A stretch of DNA of 64,000 nt from positions 49,744,616-49,808,615 of the forward strand of contig CM072919.1 in assembly GCA_037013685.1 (NCBI GenBank), read 5' to 3'. The position numbers and the translations under genes were made by a program. The stretch is from Acridotheres tristis. Its lineage: Eukaryota; Chordata; Aves; Passeriformes; Sturnidae. The notes under the pieces were generated by a model. That model was given only the letters and a program-made list of their open reading frames with translations, did no database searches and was not told the origin of the DNA. Positions 25,901 to 39,082 of the stretch are shown one piece after another (within the stretch, counting starts at the first letter, position 1; the number at the start of each line of letters is the position of its first letter).

Positions 25901-28900
25901 TTTGGAAATTAATCCCATCTCTTTCCTCCTTCTAGTTTTACAAAAAATCCTAATGAAGGTTATGAAAATTGTGTTACACAGAAGAACAATTTAGCCTTTT
26001 TTATCTGAAACATTCATGAATCAAAATGAATCATGGAATTTCTGGATTGGGAGACAAAAACACTGTAAGTAATGCAAAAATGCATTTTCTTTTCCATTTT
26101 TAGTAATTCAACTAGGATTAAATAGTGCCAGGCATAACAATGTGATTCAGAATTCAAGTTTCAGTTCCATCCAAGAGCATTGGTCACAGTCAGAGTTTTC
26201 TTGCATTAGTTTCTTATCTAACTGCAAATATTTCTGCACATTTGAATTTCTGCATTTGATACAGTCTAGTATAAATGAAGGAGAATAGAGGCTAGATCAC
26301 CATCTTTTTTTAATTTCTCTATTAGGAAGTATATTTGCAGCACCCTTAGGGTGACACAAGGAAGAACCTTTTTCTTTTATGTTCTTCCTATTTCAAATCT
26401 TCTGTCTTTTGGGGGATTTTGGCCAAATCTTTAATACTACTTAAATACAGTTTTTCTCTTCATTCATTAAATCATGTCTATAGGTACTTAGGGGCTTTTA
26501 ATTATGCAGATTATTCTGTTGACATATATGCACACTAATGAAATTTTACTAAATACACAGCAAATCATTATACAGAACATTCTTCGCAATAGTTTTAGCA
26601 TTCACATCCATATTGAGAACTTTGAATCCTGTTAATTAAGTTATATTAATTACACTATATTAATTATATTATAATTAATTCTATTACAGTGAATTGTTAG
26701 TGAATTATATAAAGGAAGGATTCTAAAAATAAGTTTTCCTGTAGTATTTAATGAGACTAACACGAAGATATTTGTGTTATAAATTGCATTGTTCCGCTTT
26801 TAAAATACAGTTTGCCCAGAAGTTTGAATTCTGGAAAGAAAGTCTCTTTCTTTTTCTGTTGCTTATGGTGTTTAGTATGTTTCTATATTCAGAAGCACTT
26901 ATCAATCAGAGGTTGCTGGAGCTAGATCAGGCTTCAAAAACTTAAAGCACACCTATAAAATAACCACACAGTTAGAGTGAACATCTCAAAATAATTAAGA
27001 CTTGAAATGAGGTTTGATCTGAATCTTAGTAGTTGTAGAGTGGAATGTTTAAAAAATAAATTCTAAAAGAGGGTTTTAAACTTGTTTACATGTTGCCTGA
27101 ATCAGAAAAAGGAAAGTGAAATACCAAACTGATTGCTAACATTCATGAGCTGAAACTTGCTTTTAATGCCTAGCAAGAGAAACAATCAAGGGTCTTAAAA
27201 ATAGAGAAAACTGTAGGTTTTATTTAACTTTTCCTACTGGAATTCAGGCCAAAATGACTGAGTAAAAAAAAAAAAAAAAAGCTTATTTAATAGAATTCAG
27301 GGGTTATTATTTTGTTTAGAGGCAATTTAACATGCAAAAATATTTGCTGAATACATTAGTCCCTCAATTTTTGTTGCCATTCCTCAGCTACACTAATGAA
27401 GATGGGCCAGTTGCATAGACAAGCAAATATTAAAGAGAATATTTTCTACTATGTTTATGAAATATTAAAAAAACCTGTTTTACTAATATCTATAATCAAT
27501 ATATAAGGAAGACTACTGAATACAACCTTAGAAATATTGAATTCCACAATAGTTTGGGGTTTTATACTTTTTCTTTTTTTGTGGAATTAATTCTTCCAGT
27601 GAATCATATTAATCACTTTGTGCAATCTCGCTTCCAGTTAAAATTTTCCAGCGTTAAGAAACTTACTAAATTTGAAATATGTTTTACGTCTTCTTATTAG
27701 GTTTGGACAACTTTTTCATGTTGTCTTGTTTTTATTTTCTTTCTCCTTCTTCACCTTGTCTACTTCTATTGGCTCAGCGTCAGTCTGCCTAAATTCCAGA
27801 ACAGCTGCCCTTGTCTTGTCACTGATAGGTCCCTGAAGGTCCCTGTGTATGATGGGAGAGGAAGCCTTTACTCAAAGCTCAGTGCAAAAATGATCCTGTC
27901 CTTCCAGAATTCTCATGTACTCCCCAAAAGAACCATAAAAAGTCCTGTAAAGTTTAATCATTCATAGGCATATGTTCTACAATGCAGTCTGAATGAGAAT
28001 GAATCAGCAAGTGCAGCAGAGCTGGATTAAAAAATGAACAGCCACACAAACAAAACATATAAGAGGTTCCAGAGAAAAAATTCCAAATCCATTCTGGGCA
28101 GGAAAAGAAAAAAAAAAAAAAAGAAAGAATGTACTGGTCTCAGTTTCCCTGTGTGGATTGTTGAATGTGTGATGACAGACAGGCAGAAATGCAAAAGATA
28201 CATGCAAAGATCAAAAGTTATGAAAAAATTAGATCCATTATGAACTGAGAGTTTTCAATTATTTATTCTGTCTGCACTAAAGAAGTGAGTACGCATTACT
28301 AAAGATGGAACTTGAGAATCAGGTTTATCCAGGATAGAGTTGTGGCTATGTGTAGTATTAAGAATAGCTTGTGGAATACTCATTAGTTGATGTCCAGCCC
28401 TCTTGACAGGTTTTGCTAAACCAATTGACAGGTGTGAATGTCCATGGATATGCAATGTCAACTGAACTATGTAATAAAGGAAGCTATAGACTACAAACCA
28501 CAAACCTTGACATCATTATTCCAAGAAAAGGCATTGTCAAGGAAGATATAATTTGGGAGTCAGGATGCAGAAACTCATGAAACTGTACTAGTGAGAACAT
28601 ATAATACTTTTAACCACACGTAACCAAAAAAACAAGGTTGAAATTGAGGCCTTCTTTCCATGAGACAAAATAGGGCAGGGAATAATAACCTAAAACAGAG
28701 ACCTATTCTTTTTCAATAGAAGTCTTCCATCCCTGTACATATCAGGTGACAAGCTATTTAGGGAGCTACATGGCAGAATGAAGTACTATAAATATGAAAA
28801 AAATAATACTTCTACAATGGCCAAACTCTAAGGAACTTATTCTTCAGTGCTAGGAAAAATGTTAGCATCCAGTGCAAAGTAGGTTATTGCTTGTAAGGGA

Positions 28901-30030
28901 ATTGGAAGTCATCACAACACAATTTAGATGTGACATCATGAGAAGGATACACACTATACATGCCAGGAATGAAGGCATAAGAAATATGCCAACAATATGC
29001 TAGTTACATGAACTGGGTGTCCAAGAGAGAATGTATGTGGGGAAGGATAGCGACAGAAAGCACTTTACATCCCCTAAGATGTCAGTGAAATCCTATTAAA
29101 AAGCTGTAAGAAATTTAGGTCTGGTTATTTAATTTCATGTTGATCTTTTATGCGAGGAACTACATTCTACATACATCACCATTTTTTTGATAATGATGTG
29201 GTAAAATAGTCCCTAAGAAGGCCTCACTGAAACCCTAGTTTGTTTTATATAGTAAAGCAGTTCTGCTCCTTTAAAGTAGCACTATTGAACAGTTTCAACC
29301 AAACAATGCAAAGTGACTTCTTGGGGATCATAGTGCAGCGCATTGCAGGAGTCACACAACTGGAAAAATTGTGTGCTTCTTGTCCATGGAGATAAATCTC
29401 CTAAAAGCTGACAAGGAAAATGGTAGTCAAGGGGCAGAAACAACTGAGATAATGTCAAGCAAAAGAAGTTTCTGTAACAGAAGAGACAAAGGTTTCTCTA
29501 TGCAAGAAAAACATGTGCAGATCTAACTACCAAAAAGGCCACACAGGAGAGCAGTCGTATTTATAATGGATGACACATTGAATTTATTAACCACAGGCTA
29601 GGGATAACAACACAAAAGGAACAGAGAAGGGAAGCACGGTGACAAAGACCGACTGAAGGAGTAAGAATACACTTGAGAAGGCAAGAACAGTAAGTCCAGG
29701 ACCAAAGCAGTTTAGACCACATTCATTAACTGACCTCATATAGGTAAAATAGCAGGAATAGACAGGAAAATACAGAAGCCATACACAAGACAGTCCAAGA
29801 AAATTGTGTACAGAAAGAATGAAAATTTCCTTATTCCAACAGCGAAAGTACAAACAAAAATACAAACAAAAATTACAAAATTATAAACAGCAAAAAAGAA
29901 ACAATAATTACAAAATTATAAAAAACAAAAATACAACATAGCAGGAGTAAAACCTGAAAAAGGTTTCCTTTACTTTTTTTAAAAATTGTTTTATACTATT
30001 TGGTCTGCAGCTTTCAAGTCCCTAGCAATG
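22903..30030. other. Unique AT-rich intergenic sequence
   Basis: No gene, RNA gene or interspersed repeat is recognised over 7 kb. A-runs lie near 24,238, 27,266 and 28,108, and a TTAATTA-rich patch at 26,635-26,690. Frames such as 28,255-28,503 minus and 29,587-29,865 minus show no motif, signal or family feature. Confidence 0.5.
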
Positions 30031-30660
30031 GAAAGATCCAGCAGGAATTCAGGCAGGAGTCCAGCTGAACTTTGACTTCGAATTCAAGAAAAAGGTTCAA
30101 AGGAACTACAGGGTGATAAACCTCAATCCCAAGGAATGTGGTGGAACAGCTAATCATGGAAGCCATTCTGAGATACATAAAGGACAAAAAAGACATCAAA
30201 GACTAGAAAGCATGGATTTACTAAGGGTAAGTCCTGCTTGACTGACTTCATAACATTCCGTTATGACTGGCTTTGTAGTTGAGGTGAGAGCAGCTAATAC
30301 TTTCTGCTAGACTACAGTGAGGTTTTCAACATGGTCTCCCATAACATTTTCTTAGACAGCCTGATGAAGTGTGGTCTATATGAGCACTGGTATGGTCTAG
30401 GTCTCTTTTCAGTAATATCCATGAAAGGACAAGATGCAAGGGTCACAAACTGAAACACAAGAGGTTTTGCCTCAGTGCAGAGCAAAACAACGAGCATGAC
30501 CAAGCACTGGCATTATTTCATCAGAGAACCTGAGGAGTCCTTGGAAATACTCAAAAGCTGTCTGGACTTGGTGTTGGACAAACAGGCTCTGAGTGACCAT
30601 GTTTGATCAGAAACATTGGGCAGAACTTCAGAAGTAATTTCTAGCATCTTCCAAACAGTT
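30031..30660 (+). mobile_element. CR1: CR1 LINE fragment with internal deletion
   Basis: The left part follows the CR1 reverse transcriptase region. Landmarks are GTGGTGGAACAGCTAATCATGGAAGCCATT split by drift, AGCATGGATTTACTAAGGG, and TTTTCAACATGGTCTCCCAT, which corresponds to the conserved KAFD.VSHN region. From about 30,420 it jumps to the CR1 3' region (GGGTCACAAACTGAAACACA and a CTGTCTGGACTTGG block). The catalytic FADD region and much of the C-terminal part are missing. Many stops show it is long dead. Confidence 0.8.
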
Positions 30661-31735
30661 ATTTATGCAAAGGTTTGAAGGAAATTATTTAGACCTGAAG
30701 AATTTGCAGCTTCCAGTAAGTCACTTCACTGGATAGCCTTAGTAACAGACCAGAACAGGCTAGCAATAAGAGTTAGACCTCCTTGCAAGGTTCCATTCTT
30801 CAAAGTTCTATTCCCAAAGTATTACCCCTTGGTATCACAAAATAAAAAGAAGTAAAGAATACAACTTTAAAAGAATTTAAAAGTTACCTAAAATTTTGAA
30901 AATTTTCATGGAAGAGAGAGGAATGGAATTCAGAGGAGAAGCCTTTGGGGATGATCATATATAACAATTCAGTCTGAATGCTATCTGCAGCATCTCTAGA
31001 AATACTTTAATAAGGAAACTTGTTTTGGAAACATAAAGACACTTCCTTTTATTACGAAAGTGACAAGATACATTAAAACAAGCTGGGCTGTAGACAGGTG
31101 TGACACTGTGGGGAGTCATTAAATAAAGCAAACCCAGTATATGACACCTGGCAGCACTGAGAATGCCTGCTATCTTTTCACAGCAGAAGAGAGGGCGGTA
31201 GAGAAAACCTGTTTCATTGCTTAACATTTGGTTTTCAGGGTAAGAGAATAAAGCAGAAAATGAACTTCTAAGTGATTTTGCCATTACAGCTATTTTTAAC
31301 AATAATATTAATAATAATAATAATAATCATCATCAATAATTAAATTTTGTATCAATATTTATTAACCTTTATAGGAAAGTAATTGTTTGGAAGTCTGTAA
31401 ATAGGTCTGTCTGTAGACTGTCAGTATACTATATGCCTGTATGAAATGGTTTTACAAATAGCAACCACTATATGGGAAAGAAATGAGAGTCTTTCTTGGA
31501 TTAAATTAACGCTTCACTTTTGGGCAGTTTGACTTAATTTTAGGAGATTAATTACAGGCTTATCAGCTTAGTTTTTTATTTTCTTTTTCCTCATTGTTTT
31601 GTTTTGTTATGTTTTGTTTTTTAATAGACAGATATATCTATCATGTTTAAACTATAAAGCAGATATAAGGTATTTATAAAGCAGACACTGCTTTTCCTAG
31701 TTTGTTTTCATGGTTTGTTTGTTTTCTGTTTTGAA
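30661..31735. other. Unique AT-rich sequence
   Basis: No gene or repeat family is recognised. An AAT/AATAAT-rich patch lies at 31,298-31,330. The 115-codon minus frame at 30,955-31,302 has no recognisable feature. Confidence 0.5.
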
Positions 31736-31996
31736 GGGACAAGAGGAAATGGCCCTAACTTGCAGCAGGGGAGGTTCAGCTTAGTTATTAGAAAATACTT
31801 TTTCACTGAAGAAGTGTTTAGACATTGGAGTAAGTTACCGAGTGGTGATGCAACTGTCTCTGGAAATAATCAAGAGGCATCTGGATGTGGCACTTAGGGG
31901 TATGATTTAGGGGTGATTATGGTGGTGCTGGGCTGACATTTGGACTAGATGGTCTTAAATTACTCTTACAACCTTAATGATTCTGTGGTTCTGTGA
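31736..31996 (+). mobile_element. CR1: CR1 LINE fragment, 3' end
   Basis: Starts at GGGACAAGAGGAAATGGCC, continues GCAGGGGAGGTTCAGCTTAG, GACATTGGAGTAAGTTACC and ATCTGGATGTGGCACTTAGG, and ends TGATTCTGTGGTTCTGTG. All are ordered CR1 3' landmarks in sense orientation. Confidence 0.92.
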
Positions 31997-32439
31997 AACT
32001 GCTGAAGTTCATTTTGTCATACTTTTTACACAAAACTCATGTTGTAAAATCTCATCACACCAGCCTAAGCCATTTGATTAAAACTTATTTATAATTGCTA
32101 ATTTTTTTAAATAAGCTGGTAGAGTAGCCAAATGTAATTTTTAGAAACAGGCAAAAGACTGATTAAAATATTGCCAGTAGTACAAAAAATGTATGCTTTC
32201 TTTAGTATGTTATAATAATTCTTTTATTATTAGCAATGCTTCAACAGTGTCAAGGCTTTCCCTCTTTCCCAATTTGCTCTCTTTATTCCCACAGTGAATG
32301 AGGTTGGATTTGAACAAGAGATTCAAAGGGAGCTGTAGCTGAGACAACTGATCCACATTTGCTACATGGAAAATAATTAAACCTCAGGTAAAGGAGGAGG
32401 AGGATGTCCCTGGTTAGGAACAAGGAGAATGTCCATGGT
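31997..32439. other. Unique sequence
   Basis: No gene or repeat is recognised between the CR1 end and the LTR fragment. Confidence 0.45.
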
Positions 32440-32665
32440 TGTTGTACTTTTCTTGTGAAATAATTACTACACATGGTCACACCCTGCTTCCCTGCAAGTG
32501 GCTAAACCTATCCCTGCAATGGGACGTAGTGACTGAATTCCACTTTCTGCCTTGCTTGCATGTGCAGGTTTTGCTTTACCTATTAAATTTTCACCATCTC
32601 AATCCCTAAGTATCCTCACCTTCTGTTTTCTCCCTTTTCCTCAGACAGGCGAGACAGGGGTTCTC
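32440..32665 (+). mobile_element. ERVL-like LTR fragment (same family as the 21.5 kb LTR)
   Basis: Matches the 3' half of the 21,503-22,902 LTR, here in plus orientation: GCAAGTGGCTAAACCTATCC, AGTGACTGAATTCC, CTTGCATGTGCAGGTTTTGC, CTATTAAATTTTCACCATCTC and a CTCCCTTTTCCTC end region. More diverged than the 21.5 kb copy, and lacking the 5' half. Confidence 0.65.
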
Positions 32666-32672
32666 AAACGTA

Positions 32673-33836
32673 TATTGGGTTTGCATGACAATTTTTGCTT
32701 GTAGGAAGGTCACATGATAGCTTCTGTGAGATGATGACAGAAGCTTTCCTTGTGTCTGACAGTGCCAATGCCTGCCAGCTCCAAGATGGGCCCACCTCTG
32801 GTCAAGGCTGAGCCTATAGGAAATAGTGATAGCACCTCTGAGATAGTATATTTAAGAAGGGAGGAAAAAGTTGACCAAGACTTGCAGCCAGAGAAGTGAG
32901 GAGTAAGAATATCTGAGAGAAACAGCTCTGCAGATACCAACGGCAGTGCAGAAGGGAAGAAGGTGCTCCAGGCACAGAAGAGAATTCCCTGCAGCCTGTG
33001 GTGAAGACCGTGGTGAGGCACCTTGCCCCTCTACAGCCCATGCAGTCTCATAGTGGAGCACGGATCCACCTTCAGCCCACAAAGGTCCCTGTACCAGAGC
33101 AGGTGGATGTGCCTGAAGGAGGCTGTGATCCCATTAGAAGCCTGTGCTAGAGCAGGCTCTGGGCAGGACTGCTCTAGGCACTGCCCCCATGGAGAAAGGA
33201 GACCATGCTGGAGCAAGTTTTCTGACAGGAATTGTGACTCAGTCAGGACCCACACTGGAACAGGCTTTCCTGAAGGACTTCACCCTAAGAAAGGGAAGGC
33301 GCTGTTCCTGAAGGACTGCACCCCTTGCTGAAGCAGTTCTTGCAGCCCATGGGAAGGACTCATATTTAGGAAGTTCATGGAGGACTGTCTTCTGTGAGAG
33401 AGACCTTACACTGGAGAAGGGGAAGGCTTTGAGGAAGAATGAGACAATGTTTGATGAACTGACTACAACTCATATTCCCCATCCTCCTGTATTGCTGTCG
33501 GAGAGGAAAAAAAGAATTTCAGAGCAAAGTTGAGCCCAAGAAGAAGGATGAGATGCATAAAAGATATTATAAGAATTGTTTTATATTCTCATTATCATAC
33601 TCTGATTTGATTATTAATAAATTTAATTAATTTTCCCAGCTTGGGTCTATTATGCTATGACAGTAAATGGTGAATGATCTCTCCCTCACTTTAGTTCAGC
33701 CTTTTGTCATAATTTCTCTCCCCTCTCCAGCCAAGGAGGGGAGTGCTAGAGCTGATTTGGTGAGCACCTTCTGTCCAGCCAGAATAAATCCACCACATAG
33801 AAACTGTCTGATTGTAGGCCAGGTCAACCCACCACA
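32673..33836 (+). mobile_element. ERVL-like LTR, second family
   Basis: Begins TATTGGGTTTGCATGACA (family start TGTTGGGTTTGC) and ends in the CAACCCACCACA or AAATCCACCACA motif at 33,836 or 33,797. It contains a TATATTTAAG promoter at 32,847-32,856, repeated CTGGAGCA/GAAGGACT-type submotifs over 33,020-33,430, and an AATAAA signal at 33,616-33,621. After the signal comes the conserved GTAAATGGTGAATGATCTC segment. I recognise the type as an abundant avian class III LTR. No target duplication was found. Open frames in the GC-rich middle are LTR sequence, not genes. Confidence 0.85.
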
Positions 33837-34160
33837 GGGGCTTTCGTGCTCTTGCTGCTTGTCTACTTGACAGTTCATGCTGTTTCTGTCTCCCTCTGCA
33901 TTTGCTAATCCCTGCTCAGTGATGTTTAAATTGGTGATATAGATACACCAAGTAATTAACAGTCTTTAACACTCATATTCTAAATAAGTTTTAACATACC
34001 AATGGCATAAATTTAGCAGAAGTGTAATGGCCCATGATGAGATCTACTGCTTAATCAAAACCTACACACTCTCAGTTTAAAGCCATGACCCTTTTTACTA
34101 TATATATATATATATTCCTATGCAAAGTCCCTCAATTCACTTGTAGAACTCTTCATGTAC
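33837..34160. other. Unique sequence with TA run
   Basis: No gene is recognised. A TA dinucleotide run lies at about 34,100-34,118. Confidence 0.45.
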
Positions 34161-34885
34161 TGGAAGGTGCTGCAAGCTTTTCCCAACACCTTCTCATCAC
34201 CAGGCTGAACAGCCACAATTCTCTCAGCCTGTCTTCACAGCAGAACTGATCTCTGATGAGCTCCTTGGGCTTTCTCTGGACTCTCTCTAAGATGTCCATG
34301 TTTCTTCTATGCTGGACCCAGAGCTGGACTTAGTAACCCAGCTGGGGTTTCACAAAAGCAGAGTAGAAGGGGCAAATCACCTCTCTCAGCTTGCTGTCCG
34401 CTCTGCTTTTGATGCAGTCCAGACTGTAGTTGGCTCTCTGAGCTGTGAGTGCACATTCGGGGTAATATGGAGCCTCTCAGCAACCAGCATCCCCAAGTCT
34501 TTTCCCTCTCACTCAGCTCTCTTCCCAGTCTGTGTTGCTCATACCTGTGCTTTGGATTGCCCCAACCCAGCTGCAGCATCTTGCAGTTGGCCTTGTTGAA
34601 CTTTATGAGGTTCACACTGGTCCATCCCTCAAGCATATCCAGGTCCCTATGGATGGCAGCCCTGCCCTCCAGTGTGTTGACTGCACTGCAGAGCTCTGAA
34701 CTGAAGTGCTAACATGCAACATGCCAAACGCTCTTCCAGAACTAGTATCACAGATAAAGCTGCCGAGGGCACATTCAGGCTTATCATCCATGCAGCTGAT
34801 AAAGCTGCAACTTGCTGCTTTACAAAGCTAACTTGCTGAGGATGCATTCAATCCCACTGTCCATGTCACTGGCAAAAATGTTGAT
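34161..34885 (-). mobile_element. CR1: CR1 LINE fragment, ORF2 C-terminal region
   Basis: The reverse complement encodes the end of CR1 ORF2. A minus frame at 34,307-34,636 has the conserved LIKFNKANCKMLQLGWGNP stretch after the catalytic region, then decayed sequence. The 3' part shows the CR1 nucleotide motif CAGGCTGAACAGCCACAATT. At 34,690-34,800 the copy differs from usual CR1 by an extra segment around GCATGTTGCATGTTAGCAC. This segment is shared with the opposite-strand copy at 36.25 kb. Frames are broken. Confidence 0.85.
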
Positions 34886-36214
34886 CAAAGATGTTAAAGA
34901 TTTAATGGGACATATCTTAAATATACATCAGTACTTTCCATTTTATGAATAGACTTCTGGGCAGGGTACAGAGAACAAAACTACTCACATTAATTGTTTC
35001 CTATGAGTTCAGATACATTATTAAACCATCAAGAAGAATTTGTTGATAGTTGGGCATCATTCACTAAAGCTCCAGGAAACTGATTTTCTTAGGTTATCCT
35101 ATTCACAAAGCTACTTTGTTGATTTTCTGTCATTTTGGTTGTTGGGGTTTTTGTTGTTTAGTTGGAGTTTTTACCTTTCTTAACTGCTGCTGAAAATGAA
35201 CACAAGACTTCATTGAGATTTATATAGTGATATTTTGTTCTCTTTTCAGAGGAAGTTCACACAGTTTTTTTATTCCTGGACTTTGATGTGGATTTTTAAA
35301 GTACTAATACAATTTTTCTATCTATATGTTTTATTGCTTCTCTTTGCCCCTTTTCGCATCCAAATAATGAAAAGTAAGTCCTGCACTTGAGTTCTTGTGC
35401 ATTTTTCAAAAAACATTTTTATTGGTAATTAAGCTTTTTTCTTAATCTTTTCATGCTCACTGTGTGAATATGTGACCAATGCCTCACTTATTACGGAATT
35501 TAATCTCCTGACTATTTGGCTTCATCTGCACTACTTAGAAGAACTTTTTATATTTCAGCATTCTAAAACAAAAACTAACGACTCTGGAGGCATGAAAACG
35601 GACAAAAAGAGGTAAAAAAATCCTTTGGTTTTCCAGATAAAAAAAGAAAGAACATGATTTGAGACGGACAGTCACCAACAGGGAGAAACAAATAAGAATC
35701 TACCAAGGAAGTAGAAGTTACCAGATTTCATGAGACAGAAGAAATTTATCTGAAAGTGCTGGAAGGACAGTGCAAGACCAAACTGTTTTACAGAAATCTT
35801 ACAAAATGTCATTGTGATTGAGAGAGATATCTGACAAGTTGAAGGAAATTATTCAGCTTGTACCCTTGGTTTATTTAGTTAGCTAAAGTCCCGTCAGTCT
35901 TACTTTTCTACTGAAAAAGATCATGGGAAATAACATATCTCAAAAAATATGCAAGACTTGATGCTAATTAGAAAGAGTAGCACTGCAATCATATTTAATC
36001 AGAATTGCATGCCTGCTATGATTAAATGTCCAGCTTCATTAACAAGCATATGCAATATACCTTTATTAATGGTACTAACACTATTCCCCACAGCACTCAG
36101 TTTTGGAAGCACAGGGGATATGGGCTGGATTTTTACCTGTACTGAAAATTGTCTGGACCTTTAATCTAAAAGGCAATTAATCAGTGGCTTGAAAGTCATT
36201 ATCAAACTAAGTGT
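34886..36214. other. Unique AT-rich sequence
   Basis: No gene or repeat is recognised; a short plus frame at 35,949-36,164 has no motif. Confidence 0.5.
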
Positions 36215-36480
36215 CTTGGCACTGGAGCTTATATTGTGCATTTACTTTATCAACTTCATGGATGATAAGCCTGAATGTGCCCTCAGCAACTTTACCTATG
36301 ATACTAGTTCAGGAGCAGTGTTTGGCATGTTGAATGTTAGCACTTCAGTTCAAAGAGATCTGGAATACCTTGAGGACCAAACCCGAGTTAAAGTCCATAA
36401 CATTTCTGATGTTGCAAGAGGGAGAAAAGAAATCTCCAGATTAGGCTTATACTTGAGGGTAGGGAAATGTTTACCCAAGT
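36215..36480 (+). mobile_element. CR1: CR1 LINE fragment, RT region variant
   Basis: CATGGATGATAAGCCTGAAT, TGCCCTCAGCAACTTTACC and GATACTAGTTCAGGAGCAG align with the CR1 stretch encoding the S.FADDT catalytic loop. Here it reads FTYDT, so the catalytic Asp pair is damaged. It shares the extra GTTTGGCATGTTGAATGTTA segment with the minus-strand copy at 34.7 kb. The 99-codon open frame over it is CR1-derived at its left end and unidentified at its right end. Confidence 0.65.
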
Positions 36481-38680
36481 CCTGTTGAAAAAGACCAGTG
36501 GATCCTGCGGGTGCTGAATTCTACACAAGTCCCCAGAGTGGTTTTGTAATGAATAAAGCAAAAGACAAACCTACCTACTCTAAGAGGGCTGTGGCGAACA
36601 GATTTAAGGAAATTGCAGTTCTCCCTATGCAGAAGGGTCTAACATGGAGCTTTTTGCCCAGTTTTGCACACCATGCACATCTTAATGCACCAATATCAAT
36701 GTTCAGTAGAAGCTAAGAAGGTCAAAGGCAGTTTAGAATAAAATGGACTAGTTTAACCTGTGAAGAAGAAAACATCAGATCTCCAAACAATTGTGAGAAT
36801 GTTGTTAAGGTAATGGAATAGAACTGTTCTAGATAGTGGTAGGTGATAGAAAAGGTACTGTGGCCACAAATTTTGTCTTGCAAAGTTTGGTCTGGATATT
36901 AAGGTGAAAAAATTTTCATGAGGATGGTAATGCAGCTCTTAAAGGGAATACTGAGAAAACTGTGCAATCCCAGTAAGTTTAAATCGGTGAAAATCTTTAT
37001 TTACTTTCATTCTATTTCCAAAAACTTGATTTAATGCTTGGTTAAAATATGTAGTTTCACTTAATCTTCAAAACTTCTGAAAAATCATTGAAATGTCTCT
37101 TGTCAAGTTCCAAGTATATGTGATGCATATCACCCTACCCAGTTAACATGAAACAAGTAGAACAGTGCTATTTATAGGCTGATATTGTTCATCCAACATA
37201 TTGAAACTCCTGTTTCTTTATGAAAAGAAAAGGCCCAGATGGAAGAAATTATTTCTCAAGCAGACTACAAAAATTTGCTGTATATTCTTCTTGAATTTTA
37301 ATTTTAAAAATAAAGTCTTTACTTTAGGAAATTCTATTATTTTTCAAAATACAATATTTGATAGTGCAACAGCATATTTTATTTAAAAAAAAAAAAAAAA
37401 AGTAAAACTTTTAAATGTTACCACCCCTGATACTGTTTAATTTAGTCATGGTCACCTACATATTCTACAAACAAGACTTTTGCTGTGACTTTCCTAAGAC
37501 TGACAAATGAGTTTGCAAACATGTATGCCACATATAGAAATTATGTTACTTCTCTAAAGCCGAGAGCTGGGACAAGAGCAGAATTTTTGCACTGTAAGCT
37601 TTTTCTGGCTACCTTTTTGAAATTTTCCATTCAGTACCAAATACCCCACATAGCAAACATATAGTACTACAAGTCAGAGATGATGGCACTACCGCTTCAT
37701 TATATTAAGCACAATTTTATCTGCTTGCCTGTTTTGCTCCAAAGTTTCTCTTGATTTGTATGACTGAAGATAAATTAGTTGCAAATAGATAAGTATTTCC
37801 TGTTTCAAAGACACATCAAAAGTACCAACACTTGCCACATGTAAATAGCGGAATAAAAAAGCCTTTGGGAATACTATGTAAAGACACTGGTATGAAAGTG
37901 TATTTAAACAGAACATTGGCCTATTGGTATTGCCCAATATAACAATGAATTTACATAGAACTACCATCAGTCTTGTCACAATTCAGTCCAAGACCAAATA
38001 AAGAGACATTTTTCTATTGAAATCTAAATTATAAATTACACCAGAATTAGGGTGCCTGTTTCAGTACTTTATCCTTCATGTCTCTACATAAACTGGAAGA
38101 TTGGTTTGTTGTGGTTTGGGATTTTTAAAAATTATTTGAAGTTTCCAGAAATTCTGGTTAATGTTTCCAGAAATTCTGGTTAATGTTCATAGTGTTTAAA
38201 TTCTCATGGAGTGTGGAGCTGGTAGATTAGCAATTTAAATTCATATATTGTAATCCTACTGTCCCAGGAGGGCATAGTTTACCTTGTTTCTTTAAAGAGT
38301 ATATACTGACATATTTTCATTATTAGATCAAAGGAGTGGTGCATTGCACAAAGCCAGTTGTGAATGGAATATCAAAATTGGCTGGAGTACACGTATTTTA
38401 ATCAATTATAATTCTGATTTTTGGAAATCAAGAGAGGAAATGAAAAACAAAAGAGACACAATACTGAAATTAATAAAGTTATGAAATTGTACTTAAAGTA
38501 TGTTTATATATATAGTTGACTGGAATGAGCAAAACTGGTTTTGTAATTAGAATGCCTTCTGCAAAGGTCTACCCCATATTTAGATCACTTTTCAAAAACA
38601 ATCATTAACTCATCATTTGCAGTCTATTGAGAGATGCCATATGTTTATATTTTTCAAGTATGTATGATTCATATCTAAGA
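36481..38680. other. Unique AT-rich sequence
   Basis: No gene is recognised. An A-run lies at 37,386-37,401. A perfect 22-bp direct duplication (TTTCCAGAAATTCTGGTTAA plus TG) occupies 38,142-38,185. Frames at 36,498-36,716 plus and 37,689-37,979 minus lack any family feature. Confidence 0.5.

Positions 38681-39082
<402 letters not shown>

Noticed and set aside
33023..33331. 102-codon Cys/Arg-rich plus frame and its antisense frames
   Set aside because: Lies in the GC-rich middle of the second ERVL-like LTR, which has internal near-repeats.
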